From the NCBI RefSeq assembly GCF_002305855.1, contig NZ_CP022163.1:9677765-9741764 (forward strand): 64,000 nt of DNA. Direction: 5' to 3'. The translations under genes were made by a program, and so were the position numbers. The notes under the pieces were generated by a model. That model worked only from the letters and a program-made list of their open reading frames with translations. It was not told where the DNA came from and did not search any database. The DNA is from Melittangium boletus DSM 14713. GTDB taxonomy: Bacteria > Myxococcota > Myxococcia > Myxococcales > Myxococcaceae. Below, piece by piece: positions 18,928 to 25,807 of this stretch (positions are counted from its first letter, which is position 1; each line of letters begins with the position of its first letter).

Positions 18928-19042
18928 ACCTGTTCACCCTTGGCGGCATGACCAGCCCGTGAACCCCGCTCCGGGGGTTGTCGTATCCCTTGGGTATTTC
19001 TCCAGGCCGGCTACCCATAGAGGGGGGCCGGGAGGAATCCCC

Positions 19043-20467
19043 ATGAAGCTGTGCTGCATGGCTTTGATGCTGGTTCTCCTCGTCGGGTGCGGCACTGCAT
19101 CCCGAGCCGTGCGCCTGGACACGGGCCAGACCGACACCCTCGTCTTCACCCCTCGTTCCGGCGCCAGGCCGGTGACTCTGGGCAACGGCGAGTTCGAGGA
19201 GGCCGTGTCGGAACTGGCTCGGGATGTTCGGCCCCCCACCCGGCCCCAGGAAGCCGCCCGGCGGCTGTTCGAGGTGGAGGCGCGGAGCGGTGCGTACACG
19301 TACGAGCCACCCAGCCGCCGCATCACTCCGCTCAAGCCGGGAGAGCACCTGGAGGGGCAGTCCACAACACCGGAGGAGGAGTTGACGCGTGACTACCTGC
19401 GCTGGTGCGAGCGCACCGGCAGGCCCGGGGACTGTCTGCGCCTGCTGACGGAAGGCCCCACCGTCAACGGGGATGGTCGTTTCGCGCTCGCCATGGCCCT
19501 GGCCAAGGGCGCCGTACTGGACGAGATGCTGGAGGCGCTCAAGGACATGGCCGACCCTCACGCCATGGTGGCGGCGGTGCTCTGGACCTGGACCACGTAC
19601 ATGATCCTCGTCTCCATTCCCGACGTGACGATCTCCAAGGGCCTCGCGGCCGTGATGACCGCCACGATCATTTCCTACGTGGGCGTCGATACCTTCTGGG
19701 GTCTCGTCGTGGGCTTCAAGCGGCTGATGGACGAGGCGGACCGGGCCACCTCGTTCAACGAGCTGCGCGCAGCGGGCGAGCGGTACGGCAAGCTCATGGG
19801 CCGGAACGCGGCGCGAGCGTTCGCCATGCTGGCCATGGCGGCCATTGGCAACACGGCGCCAGGGCTGGCCGCGAAGGTGCCGAAGCTGCCCGGCTCGATG
19901 CAGGCGGCCGTACAAGCGGAGACGCAGGTGGGTATCCGTCTCGTGGCGGTGGGGGAAGTGACGACGGTCGCCGTGAGTGCCGAGACCGTCACCATCGCCC
20001 TGGCACCGGGTGCGGTGGCGATGACGGCTCGGGGCAGCAGTGGCGGCAGTTCGCGGGCCAGAGGGAGCTTGTCAGGACACCCAACCCGTCCTGGAGCCAA
20101 CGACAAGAGGCCAGAAAACATCAAAGCGATCGAGCGGGAGAACGAGTCGGCGCAAACTCTCGCAGACAACGGCTACCATGTGGAACAGAATCCTCCGCCC
20201 AAGCCCAACGGCACGAAGCCCGACTACAGAATAAACGGGGAATATTACGACTGCTATGCCCCCAACAGTCCAAGCGCACGCAATATCGCGACCAACCTCA
20301 AGAACCAGAAGGTGAACAGAGATCAGGCAGACAGAATCATCCTGAACCTCGATGACACGAGCGTCACGATCGAAGTCATGAAGAAGCAACTTTCGGATTG
20401 GCCGATTCCTGGACTCAAGCAACTCATTGCCATTAAGAATGGCAATATTTCCATCCTTTTTCCATAG
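19043..20467 (+). CDS. SitA-like polymorphic lipoprotein toxin with CdiA-type tRNase C-terminus
   Basis: This protein has 474 residues from the ATG at 19043 (GGGAGGAA ribosome site). The signal peptide ends in a lipobox, LLVGC, with C16 lipidated. The middle part (about residues 110-330) carries YLRWCERTGRPGDCLRLL and hydrophobic helices, and is shared with the protein at 46071-47693. After a Gly/Ser-rich linker, the C-terminal ~115 residues match the CdiA C-terminal tRNase family in my reading: NGTKPDYRINGEYYDCYAP, then a DRIILNLDD strand. Myxobacterial SitA toxins are lipoproteins passed between kin by outer-membrane exchange, with variable toxin ends, and this architecture fits. The immunity candidate is the next gene. 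The switch to A/T-richer codons at about 20080 marks the exchanged toxin module. Confidence 0.78.
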   Translation: MKLCCMALMLVLLVGCGTASRAVRLDTGQTDTLVFTPRSGARPVTLGNGEFEEAVSELARDVRPPTRPQEAARRLFEVEARSGAYTYEPPSRRITPLKPGEHLEGQSTTPEEELTRDYLRWCERTGRPGDCLRLLTEGPTVNGDGRFALAMALAKGAVLDEMLEALKDMADPHAMVAAVLWTWTTYMILVSIPDVTISKGLAAVMTATIISYVGVDTFWGLVVGFKRLMDEADRATSFNELRAAGERYGKLMGRNAARAFAMLAMAAIGNTAPGLAAKVPKLPGSMQAAVQAETQVGIRLVAVGEVTTVAVSAETVTIALAPGAVAMTARGSSGGSSRARGSLSGHPTRPGANDKRPENIKAIERENESAQTLADNGYHVEQNPPPKPNGTKPDYRINGEYYDCYAPNSPSARNIATNLKNQKVNRDQADRIILNLDDTSVTIEVMKKQLSDWPIPGLKQLIAIKNGNISILFP

Positions 20468-20507
20468 TCAGAATGCCACGAACCCGGTCTACCAAAGCGG
20501 AGAGCAC

Positions 20508-20963
20508 ATGGGATTGGACAACAGTCTTGAGCTATCAACTGACTTGAAACCTGCGCAGGTATTGCGCCTCATAGCTGAGAGATTCGGGCTTGAGTGGGGC
20601 GATGATGCCCATCTACTCGGGCCTGCAGTATGGGTCAGCGCGATTGAACCAGATCAAGATTTCAAGCTCATGATTGAGGAGGCATTTCATTTCAGACCAG
20701 ACCTGTCCGTGGGATTTCGACTCGATCCCAATAGCGGCGAATACGAGGAGGGAAATCGCATCATGCTGCGCGCGACGATGTTCCTGCTGGAGCATGGTCG
20801 AGATGGGGTCCTGCTCTTCAACGGAGAGCACATCGTTTTGCAGAGGCTCAGTGGGCACTTGGTGCTCAACGAAGACTCCAAGAACTGGACGGACGGGCTC
20901 CGGCTGGAAAACGAGATTCGCCTGCCCCACGAAAAGCGGCCCTTGCCATCGCCCCTATTGTAG
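20508..20963 (+). CDS. Probable immunity protein (SitI3-like)
   Basis: This 151-residue soluble protein starts at the ATG at 20508 (MGLDNSLELSTDLKPAQVLR). It is 40 bp downstream of the toxin and ends with the motif RLPHEKRPLPSPLL. The middle reads LRATMFLLEHGRDGVLLFNG. I associate this pattern with the SitI3 immunity family of myxobacteria, from memory and unconfirmed. Its position directly after the toxin, and its similarly low G+C, make it the first candidate for the cognate antidote. Alternatively it is an orphan immunity gene picked up with the cassette. Confidence 0.6.
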   Translation: MGLDNSLELSTDLKPAQVLRLIAERFGLEWGDDAHLLGPAVWVSAIEPDQDFKLMIEEAFHFRPDLSVGFRLDPNSGEYEEGNRIMLRATMFLLEHGRDGVLLFNGEHIVLQRLSGHLVLNEDSKNWTDGLRLENEIRLPHEKRPLPSPLL

Positions 20964-21041
20964 TGGACTTGAATCGGGCGACGACACCTTCCGTCAAGGA
21001 TAGCCAGCCCTGGGTAGGACAAACCAGAAGGGAGAAATCAG

Positions 21042-21359
21042 ATGGATTGGAGGGCAATCGATCTGCATGGTGCCGCGAGCATTTCGCGGGTGGTCAACGT
21101 CTTCGAGATTCGCGACATACGCGGTATTCCATGGACCAAATACAAGATCAAGGTTCTCGAAGAAGGCTCCGGGGACTTCCTCGCGGTTGCCAATGTGTGT
21201 GTAAAAAATGCCAATGGCGCTCCCGATGGGGAGGCAGGACTCGGACGGACAGAAGTAGAGGCCCTCCAGGATCTCATCAAGAGACTGGGTGAAAGATTGA
21301 ACTCTCGCAAGGACTGGCGAGATGAAGACTTTGAATGGACCGACCCACAGGACTTCTGA
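21042..21359 (+). CDS. Small acidic protein, immunity-type, unknown family
   Basis: This 105-residue protein starts MDWRAIDLHGAASISRVVNV after a GGGAG ribosome site and ends EDFEWTDPQDF. It looks like a compact alpha/beta fold: strands around VFEIRDIRGIPWTKYKIKVL and LAVANVCVKN, then a helix VEALQDLIKRLGERL. I do not recognise the family. Size, acidity and position in a row of small genes behind a toxin suggest an immunity role. Confidence 0.55.
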   Translation: MDWRAIDLHGAASISRVVNVFEIRDIRGIPWTKYKIKVLEEGSGDFLAVANVCVKNANGAPDGEAGLGRTEVEALQDLIKRLGERLNSRKDWRDEDFEWTDPQDF

Positions 21360-21420
21360 AGCAGCAATCGCCGCATTCGATGCCGAGTTCGAAACTGATG
21401 TCGAGGCATTGCATGGATGA
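21322..21420 (+). CDS. Possible 32-aa leader-type ORF overlapping two genes
   Basis: An ATG at 21322 opens 32 codons in a third frame. It overlaps the end of the preceding gene and runs 8 bp into the next one, with the next gene's ATG inside ATGGATGA. The product ends SEAAIAAFDAEFETDVEALHG. The arrangement could give translational coupling to the downstream gene, but the ORF is too short to be sure it is real. It may be a relic of a longer gene. Confidence 0.25.
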   Translation: MKTLNGPTHRTSEAAIAAFDAEFETDVEALHG

Positions 21421-21640
21421 CAAGATCACGCTCAAGGAGGCATACGCGGCGATGTACGCCTACCTTCAAATGCTCTACGACATGACAGGCTCGGACGACT
21501 TGGGCGGTTTTTTGGGCAGCATGTCGCTGCTCGAAGACGGTACGCCTGCGGATCCCGGTGTCTGGGACGATTGGATGTGCGCAGTACAGCAGGCAAGGCA
21601 CGGTCAAGTCGATCTGACCCTGGGACGCCCTGATGAGTGA
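21413..21640 (+). CDS. Small acidic protein, immunity-type
   Basis: This 75-residue protein starts at the ATG at 21413 (MDDKITLKEAYAAMYAYLQM). It is helical and acidic, with the core GSDDLGGFLGSMSLLEDG followed by PADPGVWDDW. I have seen similar short proteins beside bacterial polymorphic toxins but cannot name the family. It overlaps the start of the next gene by 8 bp, so the two are probably translated together. An earlier start at 21335 is possible but lacks the same character. Confidence 0.55.
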   Translation: MDDKITLKEAYAAMYAYLQMLYDMTGSDDLGGFLGSMSLLEDGTPADPGVWDDWMCAVQQARHGQVDLTLGRPDE

Positions 21641-22016
21641 GCACCACCTGCCTGATGGTTCCGGTTCTCAGGAGATCTTGTGGCTCCGTGCAAAAGAAGG
21701 GGATGAAGTGCAGCGACTCGTCGCCGTGACCGCCCTCGGCATGTGTCGCGCCTTGGCCACCGGCGCGATCAGCCCGGCCGCAGCCTGCCATCGACTCTTC
21801 GGGCCGGCCCTGCTAACGCGGCTCAACCAAATGAATGCCTGCCCTTCACTTCGTCATGCCATCCACATGGCCACCGAACTTGAAGATGTGGCCGACCTCA
21901 TCCCGGACAAATTGGCCAGCGCGATCGCGGATGTCGAAGCCGAACTCCTGAAGGCCCTGGCGGATCTCGCTCCGTCCGACCTTGCTGGCGAGAAGTGGCT
22001 GGTGAGGGCCCCGTGA
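21633..22016 (+). CDS. DUF3969-like protein, probable immunity gene
   Basis: This 127-residue helical protein has the core VAVTALGMCRALATGAISPA, LFGPALLTRL and HMATELEDVADLIPDKL. That pattern resembles the DUF3969 family (from memory), often found among contact-dependent toxin/immunity genes. The start overlaps the previous stop, and its own stop overlaps the GTG of the next gene, which is typical of a coupled gene string. Confidence 0.6.
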   Translation: MSEHHLPDGSGSQEILWLRAKEGDEVQRLVAVTALGMCRALATGAISPAAACHRLFGPALLTRLNQMNACPSLRHAIHMATELEDVADLIPDKLASAIADVEAELLKALADLAPSDLAGEKWLVRAP

Positions 22017-22306
22017 GGATCCAGCTTTCCGACCTACGACGGGCGGCAGATGCCCTGTTCGATCACCTGGAGCGGACAGGCCGCACGGAGATCGACCTCA
22101 CCGAGGACTTCTACTGGAACATCCCGGAGAAGCGGCTGTATTCGGTGTACTCCCCTCCTCCCGAGTCCGAACTGACGGTGGGGCAGTTGTCCGATGACTG
22201 GAACGAGGTGGCGAAGATCGCGTCCGGCCAACGCCCTCCGATCGCCTACACCCTGGTCTGGCTCTCGTCGCTCCTGCGCTTCATCGGCTCGAAGCTCGTC
22301 TCCTGA
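22013..22306 (+). CDS. Small protein of unknown family, last gene of the islet
   Basis: This protein has 97 residues from a GTG start inside the preceding stop (GTGA overlap). It contains AADALFDHLERTGRTEIDLT, then YWNIPEKRLYSVYSPPPES, ELTVGQLSDDWNEV and a hydrophobic end LVWLSSLLRFIGSKLVS. I do not recognise a family. Translational coupling with the DUF3969-like gene suggests both are needed together, for example as a two-part immunity function. Confidence 0.55.
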   Translation: MRIQLSDLRRAADALFDHLERTGRTEIDLTEDFYWNIPEKRLYSVYSPPPESELTVGQLSDDWNEVAKIASGQRPPIAYTLVWLSSLLRFIGSKLVS

Positions 22307-22451
22307 AGGGACCACGGGGACATGCAGCCGCCGCGTACCCAAATCGTATCCAAGATGAACGGACGCGGGTGGACCCCCACGGACGCTCTACCCACCCCGC
22401 TCCAGAGGGAAGCCGCCCCCCACGAGCAGCCCGCCGAGCCAGGCGGCGGGG

Positions 22452-22517
22452 CTTCAAAACCAGAAGGGGGCAGGGAGTCATGTCCCTGGGAGGTTCGAGT
22501 CCTCTGTCCTACCGACC
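22452..22517 (+). repeat. Partial copy of tRNA-Sec 3' half (attachment-site remnant)
   Basis: These 66 bp align without gaps to 18865-18930 of the tRNA-Sec region, with 7 mismatches. The last 30 bp (GGGAGGTTCGA to CCTACCGACC) differ at one position only. Similarity starts at the anticodon loop (CTTCAAAACC) and stops just after the tRNA end. The 5' half of a tRNA is absent, so this is not a second gene but the distal boundary of an integrated element. Confidence 0.85.
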
Positions 22518-22588
22518 CTTTCCCCCTCTGAGGACGAGCACTTGAAGCTGTTGGATCCCATCGCGCGGTGTCGGTGAATTCGCGTCCG

Positions 22589-23251
22589 TCATCGCTTCTT
22601 GCGCTCTCCGCGCCTCGGCCCCACGTCGGTCCGGCTGGAGCTTGGCTCCTCTCGGCGCCGTAGAGCACCGACGAGGAATTCCGTGGTCTCGGCCACGATG
22701 ACATCGAGCGGCGTGCCCAGAATGAGGGAGTGTCGTGCCGCCACCATGACGCCGACCATCATCTCGACGACACGGCCAACGTGGGCCACGGGGCGGAAGG
22801 CCCCCGCGGAGACGCCCTCCTCCACGATGCGGCCGACCACGTCGAGCACGGGCGCGAAGCAGGCGGCGATCGATGCGCTCACCTCCTCCGGCAACACGTC
22901 TTTCAGGGAGTTGATCACCGGAAGGCTCCGGGCGCCGGGCGCGAAGGCCGCCAAATCACGCCGGACAACGAGGGCCAGCCGCTCTTCCGGGTCGTCCACG
23001 CCCGCGGCCTCCTGGACCACCTGGGCCACGAATGGCTCGACCTCGGCCTTCACGACGGCGACGAGCAACGCGTCCTTGGTCGGCGCGTAATTGTAGATCG
23101 TGTTCCTCGCGATCCCCGCCCGCCTCGCCACCGAGGCCAGGGACAGCGCCGCGTAGCCCTCTTCCGCCATCACCTCCAGGAAGCTGTCGCGCAGTCGCCT
23201 CCAGGTGGCCTCACGGTGCTCGGCGAGCGAGGGGGCGTCAATCCTGGGCAT
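22589..23251 (-). CDS. TetR-family regulator
   Basis: This protein has 220 residues from the ATG at 23251 (MPRIDAPSLAEHREATWRRL). The N-terminal helix-turn-helix reads LSLASVARRAGIARNTIYNY, and the rest is a helical ligand-binding domain. It is divergent from the FAD monooxygenase gene. A 27-bp palindrome lies between them, so it probably represses itself and that gene until a small, perhaps hydrophobic, ligand binds. The C-terminus is a basic tail (RRGERKKR). Confidence 0.85.
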   Translation of the reverse strand: MPRIDAPSLAEHREATWRRLRDSFLEVMAEEGYAALSLASVARRAGIARNTIYNYAPTKDALLVAVVKAEVEPFVAQVVQEAAGVDDPEERLALVVRRDLAAFAPGARSLPVINSLKDVLPEEVSASIAACFAPVLDVVGRIVEEGVSAGAFRPVAHVGRVVEMMVGVMVAARHSLILGTPLDVIVAETTEFLVGALRRREEPSSSRTDVGPRRGERKKR

Positions 23252-23300
23252 TGGGACAGTTAACACGCGAGGCGCCTCCTCCCACAACGGGCCCCGCTTG

Positions 23301-23327
23301 TTTTTCACGACGGTCCGTCGTAAAAAA
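23301..23327. promoter_or_regulatory. Palindromic operator between tetR-type gene and FAD monooxygenase
   Basis: The centre ACGACGG-T-CCGTCGT (23307-23321) is a perfect inverted repeat. T/A-rich arms extend the symmetry to 27 bp with one mismatched pair. It lies 44 bp before the monooxygenase ATG and 50 bp from the regulator start, the usual place for a TetR operator. Confidence 0.7.
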
Positions 23328-23370
23328 CCAGGGACCACTTCACGGCGACTTCCGCCGGACAGGAGTTCCC

Positions 23371-24576
23371 ATGACCGCCCCCGCCCGTTCAGCTCTCGTC
23401 GTCGGACTTGGTATCGCCGGCATGGCCTCCGCCATCGGACTGCGGAAGGCCGGATGGCGGGTGACCGTGATCGAAAGGGCGCCCCAACGCCGCGTGGGTG
23501 GCTACTTCATCGGGCTGTTCGGCACGGGTGCCAGCGCCGCCAGACGGCTGGGGGTGATGGACGACCTCCATACCCGCACCCCCAAGAGCGCGAAGACGTG
23601 GGAAGTCACCCGCGCCGGCAACCGCCGCCGGGGGGCCGGATTCCTGGACCAGCCGGGCGAGCCACAAGGCGTGCTGCGCGGCGACATCGAGGCGGCGCTG
23701 TTCCAGAACCTCGGCGATGTGGAGGTGCGCTACGGCACCGAGCCGATGGCGATCGTCGACCTCGAAGGCGGCGCCAGGGTCACGACCCGCCAGTCGTCCA
23801 CGGGCGAGGAGCGGAGCGAGCGGTTCGACCTCGTCGTGGGCGCCGACGGACTGCGCTCGACGGTCCGGCGCCTCGTCTTCGGCCCGCACGACCAATTCCT
23901 GAAGCCGCTGCATGCGATGATCTGCGCGTTCCAGCTCTCCGAGCAGGTGCCGTACTTCCCCGAGAACAACGGCATCGTGCTCGCCGAGCCGCGCCGCTCG
24001 CTCTGGGTCTTCCCGTTCGAGGACCGCCCGCCGACCGCGCTCTTCTCCTACCGGACCCGCGACATCGACGCGCAGTTTCGCGAGCCCGTCGGGACCGTGT
24101 TGCGACGTACCTATGGACCGGAACCGCTCGGTGACGCCCTCGAGCACGTGTTCGCCCAGCTCGACCGCACCGAGAGCTTCCTCTTCGACTCGGTGAACCA
24201 GGTGAGCATGCGCTCGTGGCACTCCGGCCGGACCGTGCTCGTGGGCGATGCCGCATGGTGCGTGACGCTGTACTCCGGCATGGGCGCGTCGATGGGCCTC
24301 GCTGGAGGCTCCCTGCTCGGAGAGCTGTTGGCGCTGAACCCGAATGACATCGGTGCCGCGCTGAGCACCTGGGAGGAGCGGCTCAGGCCTTACATCCGCC
24401 AGCATCAGCGGACCGCGCTTTTCAACGCGCAGATCTTCACGCCGAGCGGGCCGATCACCCACGTGCTTCGCGAAGGTCTGATGCGGCTGAGCGGCGGGGA
24501 GAAGCCGGCCGACGCCCCGCACAACGCCCTCTCGCGGTTCTTCGCTCGACCGAGGAACGTCGAGTTCGCCGCCTAG
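23371..24576 (+). CDS. FAD-dependent monooxygenase (PHBH fold)
   Basis: This 401-residue flavoprotein monooxygenase belongs to the aromatic-hydroxylase class. The FAD motifs are GLGIAGMASAIGLRKAGW near the N-terminus (Rossmann GxGxxG), the mid DLVVGADGLRST (DG motif) and VLVGDAAWCVTLYSGMG (GD motif). The start is ATG 23371, preceded by AGGAG. It would use NAD(P)H and O2 to hydroxylate a small organic or polyketide-like substrate that cannot be named from sequence. It is controlled by the adjacent TetR operator and converges on a second TetR gene. Confidence 0.85.
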   Translation: MTAPARSALVVGLGIAGMASAIGLRKAGWRVTVIERAPQRRVGGYFIGLFGTGASAARRLGVMDDLHTRTPKSAKTWEVTRAGNRRRGAGFLDQPGEPQGVLRGDIEAALFQNLGDVEVRYGTEPMAIVDLEGGARVTTRQSSTGEERSERFDLVVGADGLRSTVRRLVFGPHDQFLKPLHAMICAFQLSEQVPYFPENNGIVLAEPRRSLWVFPFEDRPPTALFSYRTRDIDAQFREPVGTVLRRTYGPEPLGDALEHVFAQLDRTESFLFDSVNQVSMRSWHSGRTVLVGDAAWCVTLYSGMGASMGLAGGSLLGELLALNPNDIGAALSTWEERLRPYIRQHQRTALFNAQIFTPSGPITHVLREGLMRLSGGEKPADAPHNALSRFFARPRNVEFAA

Positions 24577-24587
24577 TCAGGTGGAAC

Positions 24588-25175
24588 TCATGCCTCGCCT
24601 TCGTCGACGATCGCCTGGGTCGTGGTCTCCAGCCAGCGGCGGGTGGAGGCGAGGTGCGCCTGATCGAGCGACCGGATGGGCAGCAACTTCCAATTGGTGA
24701 GGAAGCCGGTCCAGAGAATGCTGATCCGCGCCGCACGCCCCTCTCCATCCGGCGGCCCCAGCCACCTGGCCAACGGCGCGATCAACTTCGTCTGGAAAAA
24801 CTCGACGCTCGCCGCGTGCGCCATGGGGTCGGCCGCCGAGAGCATCATCATCGCGAGCGGGCTCACGGAGTCCTCCTGACTGCCGAGCACCGCCGCCATC
24901 AAGTCCGCTCCGAAGCGGCGCCGATCTCCGCGCAGAATCGGGGAGATGTCCGCCCGCTCCAACGTCTCCCGGAACAACCCCTCCTTCGAGCCGAAGTAGC
25001 GGATGACGAGCGCGGGATTCACCCCGGCGAGCTCCGCCACCTCGCGCACGCCGGTATGGGCGAATCCTCGCGTCGAGAAAAGGGTCCACGCGGCGTTGAT
25101 GAGCTCGGTGCGCGTGCGCTCGGCGTCGCGCTCGCGCGTCGCCTTCTTGGGCTCGTCGGGGCCGGACGCGTACAC
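24588..25175 (-). CDS. TetR-family regulator of ferredoxin/P450 operon
   Basis: This 195-residue regulator has the HTH REVAELAGVNPALVIRYFGS and a ligand-binding part with the TetR_C look seen in P450-linked regulators. The frame is open to 25244, but homology-like sequence begins about residue 10 of the GTG start at 25175, which also keeps the operators outside the gene. It is divergent from the ferredoxin-P450 pair. Two matching palindromes lie in the 254-bp gap. Confidence 0.82.
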   Translation of the reverse strand: MYASGPDEPKKATRERDAERTRTELINAAWTLFSTRGFAHTGVREVAELAGVNPALVIRYFGSKEGLFRETLERADISPILRGDRRRFGADLMAAVLGSQEDSVSPLAMMMLSAADPMAHAASVEFFQTKLIAPLARWLGPPDGEGRAARISILWTGFLTNWKLLPIRSLDQAHLASTRRWLETTTQAIVDEGEA

Positions 25176-25273
25176 GGCTGTGGACTTAGGACAGGGACTG
25201 GATCGTGTCCAGAACGCCCTCGGAGCGGCTTCGAGCCGCCCCATTCACCCGCCCGCTCGGTACGACGGAGCGT

Positions 25274-25289
25274 GTAAACGGCCGTTTAC
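25274..25289. promoter_or_regulatory. TetR operator 1 (GTAAAC palindrome)
   Basis: The perfect 16-bp palindrome GTAAACGGCCGTTTAC overlaps the -35 box of the predicted ferredoxin/P450 promoter. It forms a pair with the site at 25321, 47 bp away centre to centre. Confidence 0.8.
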
Positions 25290-25313
25290 TTGCGGCGACG
25301 AGTGCGTTATACC
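25285..25313 (+). promoter_or_regulatory. Predicted promoter of ferredoxin/P450 operon
   Basis: A TTTACT -35 box (25285-25290) and a TATACC -10 box (25308-25313) are separated by 17 bp. Operator 1 overlaps the -35 and operator 2 starts 8 bp after the -10, so bound repressors would bracket the polymerase site. Confidence 0.5.
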
Positions 25314-25320
25314 CGAGGAA

Positions 25321-25336
25321 GTAAACGCTCGTTTAC
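25321..25336. promoter_or_regulatory. TetR operator 2 (GTAAAC palindrome)
   Basis: GTAAACGCTCGTTTAC has the same outer half-sites (GTAAACG/CGTTTAC) as operator 1, with two central bases unpaired. It lies just after the predicted -10 box. Confidence 0.78.
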
Positions 25337-25429
25337 ATCGCTGTGGACCCCCCTGCTGGGGTGACACGGCCGTCCCACTCATCCGCCTCACCGTTTGAAG
25401 ACAATCAACACCCGGAGCGCAGGAGACCC

Positions 25430-25756
25430 ATGGCGAAGATCACATTCATCGAGGCGGCTGGGACGGAACACGAGGTCGAGGCGAAGGAGGGACAGTCCGT
25501 CATGCAGGCGGCGATGGACAACCTCGTGCCAGGCATCGTCGCCGAGTGCGGAGGCTTCGCCAGCTGCGCGACCTGCCACGGCTACGTCGATGAGGCCTGG
25601 TTGAAGAAGCTCCCCCCGCCGGATGAGGGGGAAGCGGCGATGATCGAGTGCGCCTTCCACGTGCGGCCCAACAGCCGGCTGACCTGTCAGCTCAAGGTGA
25701 CGCCCGCGCTGGAGGGATTGGTGGTCCGTCTTCCCGTCTCGCAGACGGGCGAGTGA
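25430..25756 (+). CDS. [2Fe-2S] ferredoxin (putidaredoxin type)
   Basis: This protein has 108 residues from the ATG at 25430 (AGGAG ribosome site). The cluster ligands are C40, C46, C49 and C86 in the C-x5-C-x2-C...C pattern of adrenodoxin/putidaredoxin-type ferredoxins (AECGGFASCATCHGYV). It should pass electrons from a ferredoxin reductase to the P450 encoded 51 bp downstream. No reductase gene is nearby, so one encoded elsewhere must serve. Confidence 0.93.
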   Translation: MAKITFIEAAGTEHEVEAKEGQSVMQAAMDNLVPGIVAECGGFASCATCHGYVDEAWLKKLPPPDEGEAAMIECAFHVRPNSRLTCQLKVTPALEGLVVRLPVSQTGE

Positions 25757-25807
25757 GGACCGGACAAGTCCCCGCGCTTTTTCTCCAACAGCCAGAGAGG
25801 TTCGAAC

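Larger units (their letters stand above)
18931..22517 (+). mobile_element. tRNA-Sec-bounded genomic islet with toxin/immunity cargo
   Basis: The tract starts right after the intact tRNA-Sec and ends with a 66-bp partial copy of that tRNA's 3' part (59 of 66 identical). This is the usual footprint of integration into a tRNA gene. The cargo is one SitA-like lipoprotein toxin and five or six small genes on the same strand that look like immunity genes. No integrase or transposase is inside, so it is a reduced islet or one mobilised in trans. The toxin C-terminus and the genes after it use visibly more A/T-ending codons than their surroundings. Confidence 0.65.

Noticed and set aside
22452..22517. 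Second tRNA-Sec gene
   Set aside because: Only the 3' part from the anticodon loop onward is present; there is no matching 5' acceptor strand or D arm.
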